Positions 53,722 through 62,346 of a DNA stretch of 64,000 nucleotides are shown in pieces. The notes under the pieces were generated by a model. It saw only the letters and a list, made by a program, of their open reading frames with translations. It was not told the DNA's origin and did not search any database. Source of the stretch: an uncultured Algibacter sp. (GTDB taxonomy: Bacteria > Bacteroidota > Bacteroidia > Flavobacteriales > Flavobacteriaceae); the NCBI GenBank assembly GCA_947499935.1, contig CANMQH010000001.1:496001-560000 (forward strand). Reading direction: 5' to 3'. Position 1 is the stretch's first letter, and each line of letters starts with the position of its first letter. Both the position numbers and the translations under genes were made by a program.

Positions 53722-53729
53722 CAAATTTA
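53722..53729 (-). promoter_or_regulatory. -7 box (TAAATTTG on the - strand) for pruA
   Basis: CAAATTTA on + reads TAAATTTG on -, fitting TAnnTTTG, with a leader of about 33 bases to the pruA start. Confidence 0.45.
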
Positions 53730-53829
53730 CGAATTATTTAATCATTGTGATGTCTAACATTGCATAAAAGCACGTTAAATTTTATTTATTTTTTGTAAGT
53801 TGCCAAACCATTTAAAGACTACTTTTTTT

Positions 53830-54552
53830 ATGTGTACAGTAACTATTATTCCTAAGGGAAAAAACGATTTTATATTAACCTCTAATCGGGATGAAGCACC
53901 AGATAGGTTGCCCTTAATTCCAGATTTTTATACCATTAACGAAACTAAACTTTTGTTTCCTAAAGATGTAAAAGGAGGAACATGGATTGGTATAAGCGAA
54001 AAAAACAGAGTAGTTTGTATTTTAAATGGCGGTTATATTAATCATAAAAAACAAGAACGTTATAGAATGAGTCGTGGCATAGTGGCTAATGATTTTATGC
54101 TGTCTAACGATATTGTTCCAGATGTCGAGTCTTATAACTTAGACGGTGTAGAGCCTTTTACCATGGTTATTGCAGATTGGAATCCAGAATTAAAATTTTA
54201 TGAATTGGTATGGGATGGTTATAAAAAGCATTTTACTCAGTTGCCTTTAGCTCCAAAAATTTGGTCGTCTTCTACCTTATATACAGAAATGATGAAACAG
54301 GAACGTTTACAATGGTTTAATGATTACAAAAGTAATGTTGAATTAAACGCGGGTTCATTATTAAATTTCCATAAAACAGCTGGCGATAATAACGATGATT
54401 ATGGAGTGGTCATGAACCGTGGGTCTGTGAAAACAACTAGTGTGACTCAAATAGAGAAGCATGAACATGATGTTAATATACGTTTTGAAAACATTGTAGA
54501 TAAATCTGTAGCAGTTAAAACGTTCAATCTCCCAGAAGTAGTAAATGGATAA
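53830..54552 (+). CDS. NRDE-family protein (TANGO2-like)
   Basis: A 240-residue protein of the NRDE/TANGO2 (DUF833) family. It begins MCTVTIIPKGKNDFILTSNRDEAPDR, containing the name-giving N-R-D-E motif and a Cys directly after the initiator Met. Other family segments are FPKDVKGGTWIGISEKNRV and LNGGYINH. The Cys2 and fold suggest an Ntn-hydrolase-like protein, and eukaryotic TANGO2 is linked to heme or lipid handling. The bacterial role is unknown. An upstream in-frame TTG would bury Cys2, so ATG 53830 is chosen. It overlaps the next gene by eight bases. Confidence 0.85.
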   Translation: MCTVTIIPKGKNDFILTSNRDEAPDRLPLIPDFYTINETKLLFPKDVKGGTWIGISEKNRVVCILNGGYINHKKQERYRMSRGIVANDFMLSNDIVPDVESYNLDGVEPFTMVIADWNPELKFYELVWDGYKKHFTQLPLAPKIWSSSTLYTEMMKQERLQWFNDYKSNVELNAGSLLNFHKTAGDNNDDYGVVMNRGSVKTTSVTQIEKHEHDVNIRFENIVDKSVAVKTFNLPEVVNG

Positions 54553-55537
54553 TACGGGTATTATTTTAACATTGGCCTATCCGGATACTGTGGTGATGGT
54601 GGCAGAAGAGTGGTATTCTCCCATGCTTAGATTTATAGGTATTGGTAAAAAAAATTATTTAAAAGCTGGGCATGCGGCCTTGGTTTTAATTGAAAAAGAA
54701 ACAGGTATTCTAGAATATCATGACTTTGGACGTTATATTACACCTGAGCCTAACGGAAGGGTAAGAGGGAGAGATACCGATAATGAACTAGATTTTCCAA
54801 TACGAGCACATGTTGAAAACGGAACTATAAAAAACTTAAATGATATTTTAATTTTTTTAGCGTCACAACCTAAGTTAACTCATGGTGATGGCGATTTAAT
54901 AGCTTCTGTTTGTGAATGTGTAGATTATAAAAAAGCAAGAACGCACATAACCATGATGCAGGATAGGCATTTTATAAGGTATGCGGCGTTTTTAAAAGAA
55001 GGTACAAATTGTGCTAGATTTGTAACAGATGCTTTAATTGCATCGGTTAAAGATACTCATATGGAAAAACAACTGGTGCAATCTAAATGGTTTACACCAA
55101 GTACTGTTGGTAATGTTTTATTGTCTAATACGGGAGAATATCCGTTTAGAGTTTCGGCTGCTGGTGATATATCAGAATTTAAAGGATCTCAAAAAAGTGA
55201 AAATTTACGTTGTTTTTTAGATAAATTAAAAGATCACGAGCCTAATTTTGTTGGAACATTAGAGCCTAAAAGTGTTGATGGATTACATGAAAGTGCGCAA
55301 TGGTTATCTGGTATTGCTGCAGGAGCATGGTTTGAATTGCAGAAAACGGATAAAACATCAGAATACAGATATAAACGAATTTCTCCTTATGGAGATGTAA
55401 ATGTTGATGCTGTTTTTATAGTTGAAGATGCCTCTTTCGATTATAATAAAGGCTATAAGTTTGTGCATTACTCAAATTGCAAATTCTTTCATGTTGAGCA
55501 AGAAGGAAAGGTTTTTAGATTTGATTTAAAAAATTAA
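54545..55537 (+). CDS. Conserved protein of unknown function (DUF6695-like)
   Basis: A 330-residue soluble protein starting MDNTGIILTLAYPDTVVMVA. It contains GHAALVLIEKETGILEYHDF, GRYITPEPNGRVRGRDTDNE and a later Cys-containing stretch EGTNCARFVTDALIAS. The spaced His (GHAAL) and Cys (NCARFV) are reminiscent of NlpC/P60- or DUF4105-like papain folds, in permuted order. To my recollection this is the DUF6695 family of Flavobacteriaceae. Its start overlaps the NRDE gene by eight bases, so the two are co-translated. Function unknown. Confidence 0.75.
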   Translation: MDNTGIILTLAYPDTVVMVAEEWYSPMLRFIGIGKKNYLKAGHAALVLIEKETGILEYHDFGRYITPEPNGRVRGRDTDNELDFPIRAHVENGTIKNLNDILIFLASQPKLTHGDGDLIASVCECVDYKKARTHITMMQDRHFIRYAAFLKEGTNCARFVTDALIASVKDTHMEKQLVQSKWFTPSTVGNVLLSNTGEYPFRVSAAGDISEFKGSQKSENLRCFLDKLKDHEPNFVGTLEPKSVDGLHESAQWLSGIAAGAWFELQKTDKTSEYRYKRISPYGDVNVDAVFIVEDASFDYNKGYKFVHYSNCKFFHVEQEGKVFRFDLKN

Positions 55538-55640
55538 TCACTAATTTTATTAGTGAAACTCAGTTTTGAGAAGTCTGTAAGACGTCCTCAATATTGTAAG
55601 TTGAACTAATTCCGCTTTTTCAAGTGAATATGGGTTTAAT
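55538..55640. repeat. Degenerate GTGAAACT repeat, copy 2, with leading hairpin
   Basis: TCACTAAT-TTT-ATTAGTGA is a perfect eight-base stem at 55538-55556. From 55553 the sequence matches 25 of 28 bases at 50739, with weaker similarity continuing for about 85 bases. It lies between the convergent DUF6695-like gene and apaG, a position equivalent to that of copy 1. Confidence 0.5.
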
Positions 55641-55680
55641 AAATTTTATTACGCGAGACTAGTAGTTTTCTAGTTAAAGC

Positions 55681-56067
55681 TTAATTAACAGCAAAATGTG
55701 CACTCAGTTTAAATGTGGGTATCGTAACTTTAAACTTTTTAGTCGTGGTAAAGTTTACCATACTGTAATGACCTTGCATAGCGCCAAAAGGCGATGTTAA
55801 TAGGCAGCCAGAGTTGTAAGTATAAGATTCTCCTGGTTGTATAACAGGCTTTTTTCCAATAACACCTTCGCCAGAAACGGTTTCTACATTATTTAGGGCA
55901 TCCAAAATTTTCCAATGGCGTGCATTGAGTTGTACAGAATCTTTACTTTGGTTTGTAATCGTAACAGTATATCCAAATGCATACTGTATTTTATAATTTT
56001 TATAAAACGAACCTTCGTAAGTTGTAACTACCGAAATTTTAATACCTCTTGTAACTTGTTGTACCAT
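55681..56067 (-). CDS. apaG: ApaG-family protein
   Basis: A 128-residue single-domain immunoglobulin-like protein of the ApaG/DUF525 family. It shows TRGIKISVVTTYE, FGYTVTITNQSKDSVQLNAR with HWKILDA, the GEGVIGKKPVIQPGESYTYN core and SPFGAMQGHYSMV. ApaG was linked to Co2+/Mg2+ resistance in enterobacteria, and the biochemical function remains unsettled. Length and all core motifs fit. It precedes the T9SS plug gene on the opposite side of a short gap (same strand, about 110 bases). Confidence 0.92.
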   Translation of the reverse strand: MVQQVTRGIKISVVTTYEGSFYKNYKIQYAFGYTVTITNQSKDSVQLNARHWKILDALNNVETVSGEGVIGKKPVIQPGESYTYNSGCLLTSPFGAMQGHYSMVNFTTTKKFKVTIPTFKLSAHFAVN

Positions 56068-56177
56068 ATAATTTGGGATTGGGCAACACGCATTTAACTG
56101 CTAAAATAATAAAAATAACTGATTATTAGTAAATTATGTCTATATCAAACTAAAAAAATCAGATAAAAATTATATTT

Positions 56178-57425
56178 TTAATTAGATATGTTAACAGAGC
56201 TTCCTTCTCCTAATCCAATAATTTTATCAAATCTTGCACCTAAGTCTCTGTAGTATATGAGTACTTTATAATTATTTTCAGTTTGATAATAATTACCACT
56301 AATGATACCTTCGTCAATAGAATTGTCCTTATTAAGAACCACAAATTTGTAGTTATAAAACCCTTGTTTAAGCAATATAGGAATTTGATAAACTTTTTTT
56401 TCAGGGTCGTATAGTAGTTTTGTGCTTTTATTAATGGCGTAATTGTTAAAATTACCATAAACGTGTATGTCTTTATCTTTTAAAGCTTCTTTGGCTTCTA
56501 AAGAAAAATGCATCCAAACATAATCGGCTTCAATACTCGGGTTATCGGCATCAATATTTAAAATCACATAATTACCATTTATATCAGGGTTGTAAGTATA
56601 TGGTCTTTTTCTTCTTACAATGTTAGTGTATAAGTGGTTATGATATAAGTCTAATAAATCTACAAATTGAATTCCTGTATTTGCAGCTCTTACATCCTTA
56701 TTTTCAAAATAAAAATACTCGTTTCCGCCCCAAAAACTAGTTTCGGTATCATATTTATATATCAATTGATTACCTATAGTGTATTGTGGTTTTAAATCTG
56801 AAATTACAGTGTTTAAATTATTGTTTTGTATGATGACTGCTTTTACGGTTTGTAAAGGGTTATTAAATTGCATGCTTTTAGATGATACCGTAATATCTAC
56901 ACGCTGTTTCTCTTCTATATATTGTACGTCTCTTGCGCGCTTGATACTTACGCCAACATTAGTTTTGTCTTCAAAAATCATGAATTTTCTAGAGAAAACA
57001 AGGTCACCATCATCATTATATATAGAAATCATATAATTACCGGACACTTTAAGTGCTTTTGTAAATTGATTAGGTATGGTGAGTTTGTAATGCGAATACA
57101 TTTGATAGGTGTTAAATGAATTTTCATAATCTCTTATACGCTGATTGTCAAAGCCGTCCATAAATTCCGTTTTAATTAAAACAGAAGGTGTCCAATCAAA
57201 ATTAAAATGCTCAATTTTATAATAATAATCGTCTTCATCACCGTTTAGAGCATCAAATTCTAGTACTACAAACTCCCCAATTTTTAAAATGGGTAATTGG
57301 GTTTCTGGGGTGTTTCCTCTAAAGTTAATCGTTTTTATATAATCGGGAGGATTAACTTCACTGACTTGTGCTGTAATTAGAAAAGGGAAAAATAATAAAA
57401 GAAAGAATTTAGGCTTTAATATCAT
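56178..57425 (-). CDS. DUF5103 type IX secretion system plug protein
   Basis: A 415-residue secreted protein with a signal peptide (MILKPKFFLLLFFPFLITAQ). It matches the DUF5103 family: YIKTINFRGNTPETQLPIL, YYKIEHFNFDWTPS, MDGFDNQRIRDYENSFNTYQ, HYKLTIPN and the C-terminal YGNFNNYAINKSTKL. In the Flavobacterium SprA translocon structure a protein of this family closes the periplasmic end of the pore and was named Plug. It is not next to sprA here. With porU, porV and porT in the same window it supports a T9SS role. Confidence 0.87.
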   Translation of the reverse strand: MILKPKFFLLLFFPFLITAQVSEVNPPDYIKTINFRGNTPETQLPILKIGEFVVLEFDALNGDEDDYYYKIEHFNFDWTPSVLIKTEFMDGFDNQRIRDYENSFNTYQMYSHYKLTIPNQFTKALKVSGNYMISIYNDDGDLVFSRKFMIFEDKTNVGVSIKRARDVQYIEEKQRVDITVSSKSMQFNNPLQTVKAVIIQNNNLNTVISDLKPQYTIGNQLIYKYDTETSFWGGNEYFYFENKDVRAANTGIQFVDLLDLYHNHLYTNIVRRKRPYTYNPDINGNYVILNIDADNPSIEADYVWMHFSLEAKEALKDKDIHVYGNFNNYAINKSTKLLYDPEKKVYQIPILLKQGFYNYKFVVLNKDNSIDEGIISGNYYQTENNYKVLIYYRDLGARFDKIIGLGEGSSVNISN

Positions 57426-57543
57426 AAATTTAGGTTTACGAGGTAAAGATAATCAAAATTCATGCCTAAACTAAAAGATTATTTAGAACAGATATAAATA
57501 GCATGATGGTTGTAAATAGAATAAAAATTTAGCTATTTATTCG

Positions 57544-57551
57544 TATTTTTG
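57544..57551 (+). promoter_or_regulatory. -7 box (TATTTTTG) for the nqr operon
   Basis: TATTTTTG fits TAnnTTTG and gives a leader of about 31 bases before nqrA. The -33 region has only a TTT. Confidence 0.5.
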
Positions 57552-57588
57552 CACCGATTTTTAGACAACTAATTTCAATAAAATAAAT

Positions 57589-58941
57589 ATGTCAAACGAC
57601 ATTCGTATTAAAAAAGGTCTGGATATTAAACTTAATGGTGAGGCTGAAAAAAGTCTTGAACAAGCTATAATAAGCAACTACATCACCATTAGGCCAGAAG
57701 ATTTTCACAGCGTTATTCCAAAACTTGTTGCAAAAGAGGGGGCTTTAGTTAAAGCTGGAGACACCTTGTTTTATGATAAAAACCATGAGTCAATTATGTT
57801 CGCTTCGCCAGTTTCTGGTAAAGTTGTTGAGGTAGTTCGTGGTCCAAAGCGACGCATTGATGCTGTTAAAATTCAAGCCGATAAGCCACAATCGTATAAA
57901 GATAACGGTGTGTTCGATGTAGATGGAGCTAATCCAGAAGCTATTAAAGCACATTTGTTAGCCACAGGTTGTTGGCCATTTGTAAAACAACGTCCTTATG
58001 ATGTTATTGCAAACCCAGATAAATCGCCAAAAGCGATATTTATTTCAGGGTATGCGAGCGCACCATTGGCAGCAGATTTAGACTTTACATTAACTGGAAA
58101 AGAAGCAGAATTACAAGCTGCAGTTACCGCAATAGGTAAACTTACAGAAGGTAGTGTACATGTTGGTGTTGGTAGTTCTAACTCACCACTTGCGGGTTTG
58201 TCTGGGGTTACAATACATAAAGTTTCTGGCCCACATCCATCAGGAAATGTGGGGACGTTAATAAACAAGTTAGATCCTGTAAATAAAGGTGAAATTGTTT
58301 GGACAATTAATCCTCAGGATTTGGTGATTATTGGAGAGTTGTTATTAACTGGTAAATTCAATGCTGAACGCATAGTGGCTTTAGTAGGGTCGTCAGTTAA
58401 ACAACCTAGGTATTTTAAAACCCTAATTGGTAGTGAAGTAGCTACCATGATTTACGATAAAGGCGTTGATAAAGATGCTAACGATAGAGTTATTTCTGGA
58501 AATGTTTTATCTGGAAAGCAAATTAAGCCAGATGGCGCTTTAGATTATTATAGCAATGTAATTTCTGTTATTCCAGAAGGTGATGATTACGAGCTTTTTG
58601 GTTGGAATAAGCCTATTTTTAATAAAGTATCAACATCTAGAGCATTAACGTTCTCTTGGTTAACACCTAAGAAAAAATTTGATTTAAATACAAACACAAA
58701 CGGAGAGCATAGAGCTTTTGTTATTACGGGAACTTATGAACAAGTATTCCCTTTAGATATTTATCCCATGCAAATATTAAAGGCTTGTATGTATAAAGAT
58801 TTAGATGAAATGGAAGCTTTGGGAATGTATGAGGTAGCTCCAGAAGATTTTGCTTTAACCGAGTTTGTATGTGTTTCTAAACAACCACATCAAAAGATTA
58901 TAAGAGAAGGTCTAGACTTAATGCTTAAAGAGATAGGATAA
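57589..58941 (+). CDS. nqrA: Na+-translocating NADH:quinone reductase subunit A
   Basis: This 450-residue cytoplasmic, membrane-associated subunit of the six-subunit sodium pump lies near the quinone site. Recognisable are the N-terminal IRIKKGLDIKLNGEAEK, RPEDFHSVIPKLVAKEGALVK (lipoyl-like), VSGKVVEVVRGPKRR, HPSGNVGTLINKLDPV and the C-terminal ELFGWNKPIF plus FPLDIYPMQILKA. First gene of a compact operon; its stop overlaps nqrB by one base (TAATG). Confidence 0.96.
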   Translation: MSNDIRIKKGLDIKLNGEAEKSLEQAIISNYITIRPEDFHSVIPKLVAKEGALVKAGDTLFYDKNHESIMFASPVSGKVVEVVRGPKRRIDAVKIQADKPQSYKDNGVFDVDGANPEAIKAHLLATGCWPFVKQRPYDVIANPDKSPKAIFISGYASAPLAADLDFTLTGKEAELQAAVTAIGKLTEGSVHVGVGSSNSPLAGLSGVTIHKVSGPHPSGNVGTLINKLDPVNKGEIVWTINPQDLVIIGELLLTGKFNAERIVALVGSSVKQPRYFKTLIGSEVATMIYDKGVDKDANDRVISGNVLSGKQIKPDGALDYYSNVISVIPEGDDYELFGWNKPIFNKVSTSRALTFSWLTPKKKFDLNTNTNGEHRAFVITGTYEQVFPLDIYPMQILKACMYKDLDEMEALGMYEVAPEDFALTEFVCVSKQPHQKIIREGLDLMLKEIG

Positions 58942-60149
58942 TGAGTTTAAAAAGTAAATTACACGATTTAAAGGAAAAGTATAAAGGCAAAAAAATGGCT
59001 CCGGCCTTTAATGCGCTTCATACGTTTTTATATCTGCCTAATGAGACTACCCATGGAGGCACTCACATTAAAGCAGCAGACGATTTAAAACGTACTATGA
59101 ATATTGTTATTATGGCTCTTGTGCCATGTTTAATATTTGGTATGTTTAACGCTGGTTATCAGCATTATTTAGCACAAGGTTTAATTACTTCAGCAGAAGG
59201 ATTTTTAGGAGCTTCATTTTGGACTCTTGATAACCTAATAGTTGGTGCTTGGACCGTTTTACCATTGGTAGCGGTCTCTTATGGAGTAGGTTTAGCGGTA
59301 GAATTTTTATTTGCTGTTATTAAAGGTCACGAAGTAGAAGAAGGTTATTTGGTAACAGGGATGTTAGTGCCACTTATTGTGCCCGTAGATATTCCACTTT
59401 GGATGCTTTCTGTAGCTGTAATTTTTGGTGTCGTTATCGGTAAAGAAGTTTTTGGAGGTACAGGGATGAATATCCTTAATCCAGCATTAACTATTCGTGC
59501 ATTTTTATTCTTTGCATATCCTACATGGATGTCTGGAGATAAAGTTTGGGTACACGGCGCAAAAGCTTTAGAAGGTACACCAGATGCTATTTCTGGAGAA
59601 ACGTTGTTAGGAGCTTATGCTCAAAACAGTTCTTTAGCAGGTATAGATTATTGGGATATGTTTTGGGGGATTATACCAGGTTCGGTAGGAGAGACTTCAA
59701 AATTTTTAATAATTATAGGCGCGTTATTTTTGATTTTCACTAAAATAGGAAGTTGGAGAATTATACTAAGTACTATTATTGGAGCTCTAGTTATGGGGTT
59801 AATATTTAATGGTGTTGTAAGTGCAGATTGGATATCAGAATCAAGTAAATTTTACGGATTAATGAGTATCCCATTTTGGCAACATTTAATTATTGGTAGT
59901 GTTCTTTTTGGAGCAGTTTATATGGCAACCGACCCCGTTACAGCATCACAAACCAATAAGGGGAAATGGATTTACGGATTCTTGATAGGTTTTATTTCCA
60001 TTATGATTCGTGTATTCAATCCGGCATATCCAGAAGGCGTATTTTTGGCCATATTGTTAATGAATGTTTTTGCACCAACAATAGACCACTACGTAATACA
60101 GGGTAATATTAAAGGTAGGATGAAGCGTTTAAAAGTTAAAACAGCATAA
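58941..60149 (+). CDS. nqrB: Na+-translocating NADH:quinone reductase subunit B
   Basis: A 402-residue inner-membrane subunit with about ten hydrophobic segments, homologous to RnfD. It carries covalent FMN and riboflavin and lies on the Na+ path. Family stretches are NIVIMALVPCLIFGMFNAGY, FGGTGMNILNPALTIRAFLFF, IPGSVGETSK and ATDPVTASQTNKGKW. At the FMN attachment position it reads S-G-E-T (Thr221) instead of the usual S-G-A-T. nqrC follows two bases after the stop. Confidence 0.95.
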   Translation: MSLKSKLHDLKEKYKGKKMAPAFNALHTFLYLPNETTHGGTHIKAADDLKRTMNIVIMALVPCLIFGMFNAGYQHYLAQGLITSAEGFLGASFWTLDNLIVGAWTVLPLVAVSYGVGLAVEFLFAVIKGHEVEEGYLVTGMLVPLIVPVDIPLWMLSVAVIFGVVIGKEVFGGTGMNILNPALTIRAFLFFAYPTWMSGDKVWVHGAKALEGTPDAISGETLLGAYAQNSSLAGIDYWDMFWGIIPGSVGETSKFLIIIGALFLIFTKIGSWRIILSTIIGALVMGLIFNGVVSADWISESSKFYGLMSIPFWQHLIIGSVLFGAVYMATDPVTASQTNKGKWIYGFLIGFISIMIRVFNPAYPEGVFLAILLMNVFAPTIDHYVIQGNIKGRMKRLKVKTA

Positions 60150-60151
60150 TT

Positions 60152-60946
60152 ATGGCAGTTAATACAGAAAAAAACTCATACACTATAATCTTTGCAGTAG
60201 CCATGGTACTGGTTGTAGGATTCTTATTGGCATTCACAGCATCTTCGTTAAAATCTAATATTGACGAAAATAAGCGCATGGAAAAGCAACAGAACATCCT
60301 ATACGCTATGGGAATCAATGAAAATGGAGATTCTGATATCGTTTTTATAGGCACTGATAAAGTTGCTGATGCATTTAAATCTAAAGTTTCAGAACAAATT
60401 GTTTTAGAAGTTAAGGGTGGTAACATCATTAAGCAAATGACGCGTGAGCAATATATGGCGCTTAAAGAAAGTAATGGACAAGAGCCTTATTTAATAGATA
60501 TTAAAAAAGAGCAGACTAAAGCTAAAAATGGGGAGTCTAGATTTTTGCCATTATTTGTTGGCAAAAATAAAGAAGGAAAAACAGTATATGTTGCACCCAT
60601 ACGTGGTAAAGGCCTTTGGGATGCCATCTGGGGATACGTAGCTGTAGATAAAGATATGGTTGTACAAGGTGCATTCTTTGATCATGCTGGTGAAACACCA
60701 GGTCTAGGAGCAAATATAAAGCAACGTTATTTTATGGATGATTTTTATGGAGAACGCTTGCTAACAGAATCAGGTGCTTTTAAAGGTATATCTGTTGCAA
60801 AAGGAAATAATGATCCTAAAAATGAAATCAAAGATGATTACGAAGTAGACGCTTTAGCAGGAGCTACAATTACAGGAGATGGCGTATCAGCTATGATCAA
60901 AAAAGATTTAAAATTATATTTACCTTACTTTAAAACGTTAAAATAA
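60152..60946 (+). CDS. nqrC: Na+-translocating NADH:quinone reductase subunit C
   Basis: A 264-residue subunit with one N-terminal transmembrane helix (TIIFAVAMVLVVGFLLAFTA) and a periplasmic FMN-binding domain. The domain shows PIRGKGLWDAIWGYVAVD, HAGETPGLGANI and the attachment region DALAGATITGDGVSAM with Thr239 as the predicted flavinylated residue. The motif is A-G-A-T rather than S-G-A-T. FMN is normally attached by ApbE, whose gene is not visible in the window. Confidence 0.95.
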   Translation: MAVNTEKNSYTIIFAVAMVLVVGFLLAFTASSLKSNIDENKRMEKQQNILYAMGINENGDSDIVFIGTDKVADAFKSKVSEQIVLEVKGGNIIKQMTREQYMALKESNGQEPYLIDIKKEQTKAKNGESRFLPLFVGKNKEGKTVYVAPIRGKGLWDAIWGYVAVDKDMVVQGAFFDHAGETPGLGANIKQRYFMDDFYGERLLTESGAFKGISVAKGNNDPKNEIKDDYEVDALAGATITGDGVSAMIKKDLKLYLPYFKTLK

Positions 60947-60947
60947 T

Positions 60948-61592
60948 ATGGGACTACTTTCAAAAAAAGATGCAAAGTTAATCACAGATCCTTTAGCGGA
61001 TAATAACCCAATTACAATTCAGGTTTTAGGTATTTGTTCGGCATTAGCCATTACAGCAGAGCTTAAAGCATCATTGGTAATGGGTATAGCTGTATTATTT
61101 GTATTAAGTATAGGTAATGTTGTTATTTCATTAATGCGAAATATAATTCCATCTAAAATTAGAATTATTGTTCAATTAATAGTGGTAGCAGCTTTAGTAA
61201 TTATTGTTGATCAGGTTTTAAAAGCTTTTGCTTTTGAGTTGAGTAAGACTCTCTCTGTTTTTATTGGTCTTATTATAACGAACTGTATTATCATGGGGCG
61301 TTTTGAAGCTTTTGCTTTAGCAAATAAACCATGGCGTTCATTTTTGGATGGTATTGGTAATGCTTTAGGATATGCACTTATTTTAGTTATTGTAGGATTC
61401 TTTAGAGAACTTTTAGGTTCTGGTACTTTATTTGGATTTCCAGTGCTAGGCGACCCTATAGAAAAAACAGGCGTATATGCTATAGGTTACGAAAATAATG
61501 GTTTTATGCTTATGCCACCTATGGCGTTAATTATAGTAGGGCTTATTATTTGGGTACAGCGTAGTAGAAACAAAACTTTAATTGAAGATTAA
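60948..61592 (+). CDS. nqrD: Na+-translocating NADH:quinone reductase subunit D
   Basis: This 214-residue integral membrane subunit (RnfE/NqrD type) has six hydrophobic helices. Typical segments are DPLADNNPITIQVLGICSAL, LIITNCIIMGRFEAFAL with its conserved Cys, and DGIGNALGYALILVIVGFFR. With NqrE it forms the inverted pair of half-channels that hold an iron centre in the membrane. It starts one base after the nqrC stop. Confidence 0.95.
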   Translation: MGLLSKKDAKLITDPLADNNPITIQVLGICSALAITAELKASLVMGIAVLFVLSIGNVVISLMRNIIPSKIRIIVQLIVVAALVIIVDQVLKAFAFELSKTLSVFIGLIITNCIIMGRFEAFALANKPWRSFLDGIGNALGYALILVIVGFFRELLGSGTLFGFPVLGDPIEKTGVYAIGYENNGFMLMPPMALIIVGLIIWVQRSRNKTLIED

Positions 61593-61622
61593 TATTCTTT
61601 TAAGAATTTAAAATAAAAGACA

Positions 61623-62345
61623 ATGATAGAGCACATCGAATTATTTTTCAAGTCAATTTTTATTGACAATATGGTGTTTGCGGTTTTCTTAGGTATGTGT
61701 TCATACTTAGCCGTATCTAAAAAAGTAGCAACAGCAGTTGGTCTTGGTGCAGCGGTAATATTTGTATTAGCTATTACGGTGCCATTAAACTGGTTGTTAG
61801 ATCAATATTTATTACAACCTGGTGCGTTACAATGGACAGGTATTGAGGGAGCAGGAGAAATGGATTTAGGTTTCCTTTCATTTATTATGTTTATTGCAAC
61901 CATTGCAACCATGGTACAATTAGTAGAAATTGTGGTAGAAAAATTTTCGCCATCACTATACAATTCTCTGGGTATATTTTTACCACTTATAGCCGTTAAC
62001 TGTGCTATTTTAGGAGGATCTTTATTTATGCAATCCCGTGAGATTGAATCATTAGGATTGGCATTTAACTATGGCATCTCTTCTGGTATTGGTTGGTTTT
62101 TAGCAATCTTAGCTATTGCAGCTATCCGAGAAAAAATTAGATATTCAAATGTGCCAGCACCTTTAAGAGGTTTAGGTATTACATTTATTATTACAGGATT
62201 AATGGGTATTGGATTTTTAAGTTTTGGAGGCATGTTAACTGGTGGTGATGAAGAAGAATCATCTAAACCAACTACAGAACAAGTTGAAAATATATCTACA
62301 GATATAGATAAAGAATTAGCTAATAACACTAAAATAATAGAATAG
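61623..62345 (+). CDS. nqrE: Na+-translocating NADH:quinone reductase subunit E (with extended tail)
   Basis: A 240-residue membrane subunit (RnfA/NqrE type) with IELFFKSIFIDNMVFAVFLG, GMCSYLAVSKKV and the conserved Cys in LIAVNCAILGGSLFMQ. The core ends with LRGLGITFIITGLMGIGFLSF at about residue 200. After that comes an acidic hydrophilic tail (GGDEEESSKPTTEQVENIST and onward) of some 35 residues, beyond the usual NqrE length of about 200. It is 30 bases after nqrD and one base before nqrF. Confidence 0.95.
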   Translation: MIEHIELFFKSIFIDNMVFAVFLGMCSYLAVSKKVATAVGLGAAVIFVLAITVPLNWLLDQYLLQPGALQWTGIEGAGEMDLGFLSFIMFIATIATMVQLVEIVVEKFSPSLYNSLGIFLPLIAVNCAILGGSLFMQSREIESLGLAFNYGISSGIGWFLAILAIAAIREKIRYSNVPAPLRGLGITFIITGLMGIGFLSFGGMLTGGDEEESSKPTTEQVENISTDIDKELANNTKIIE

Positions 62346-62346
62346 T

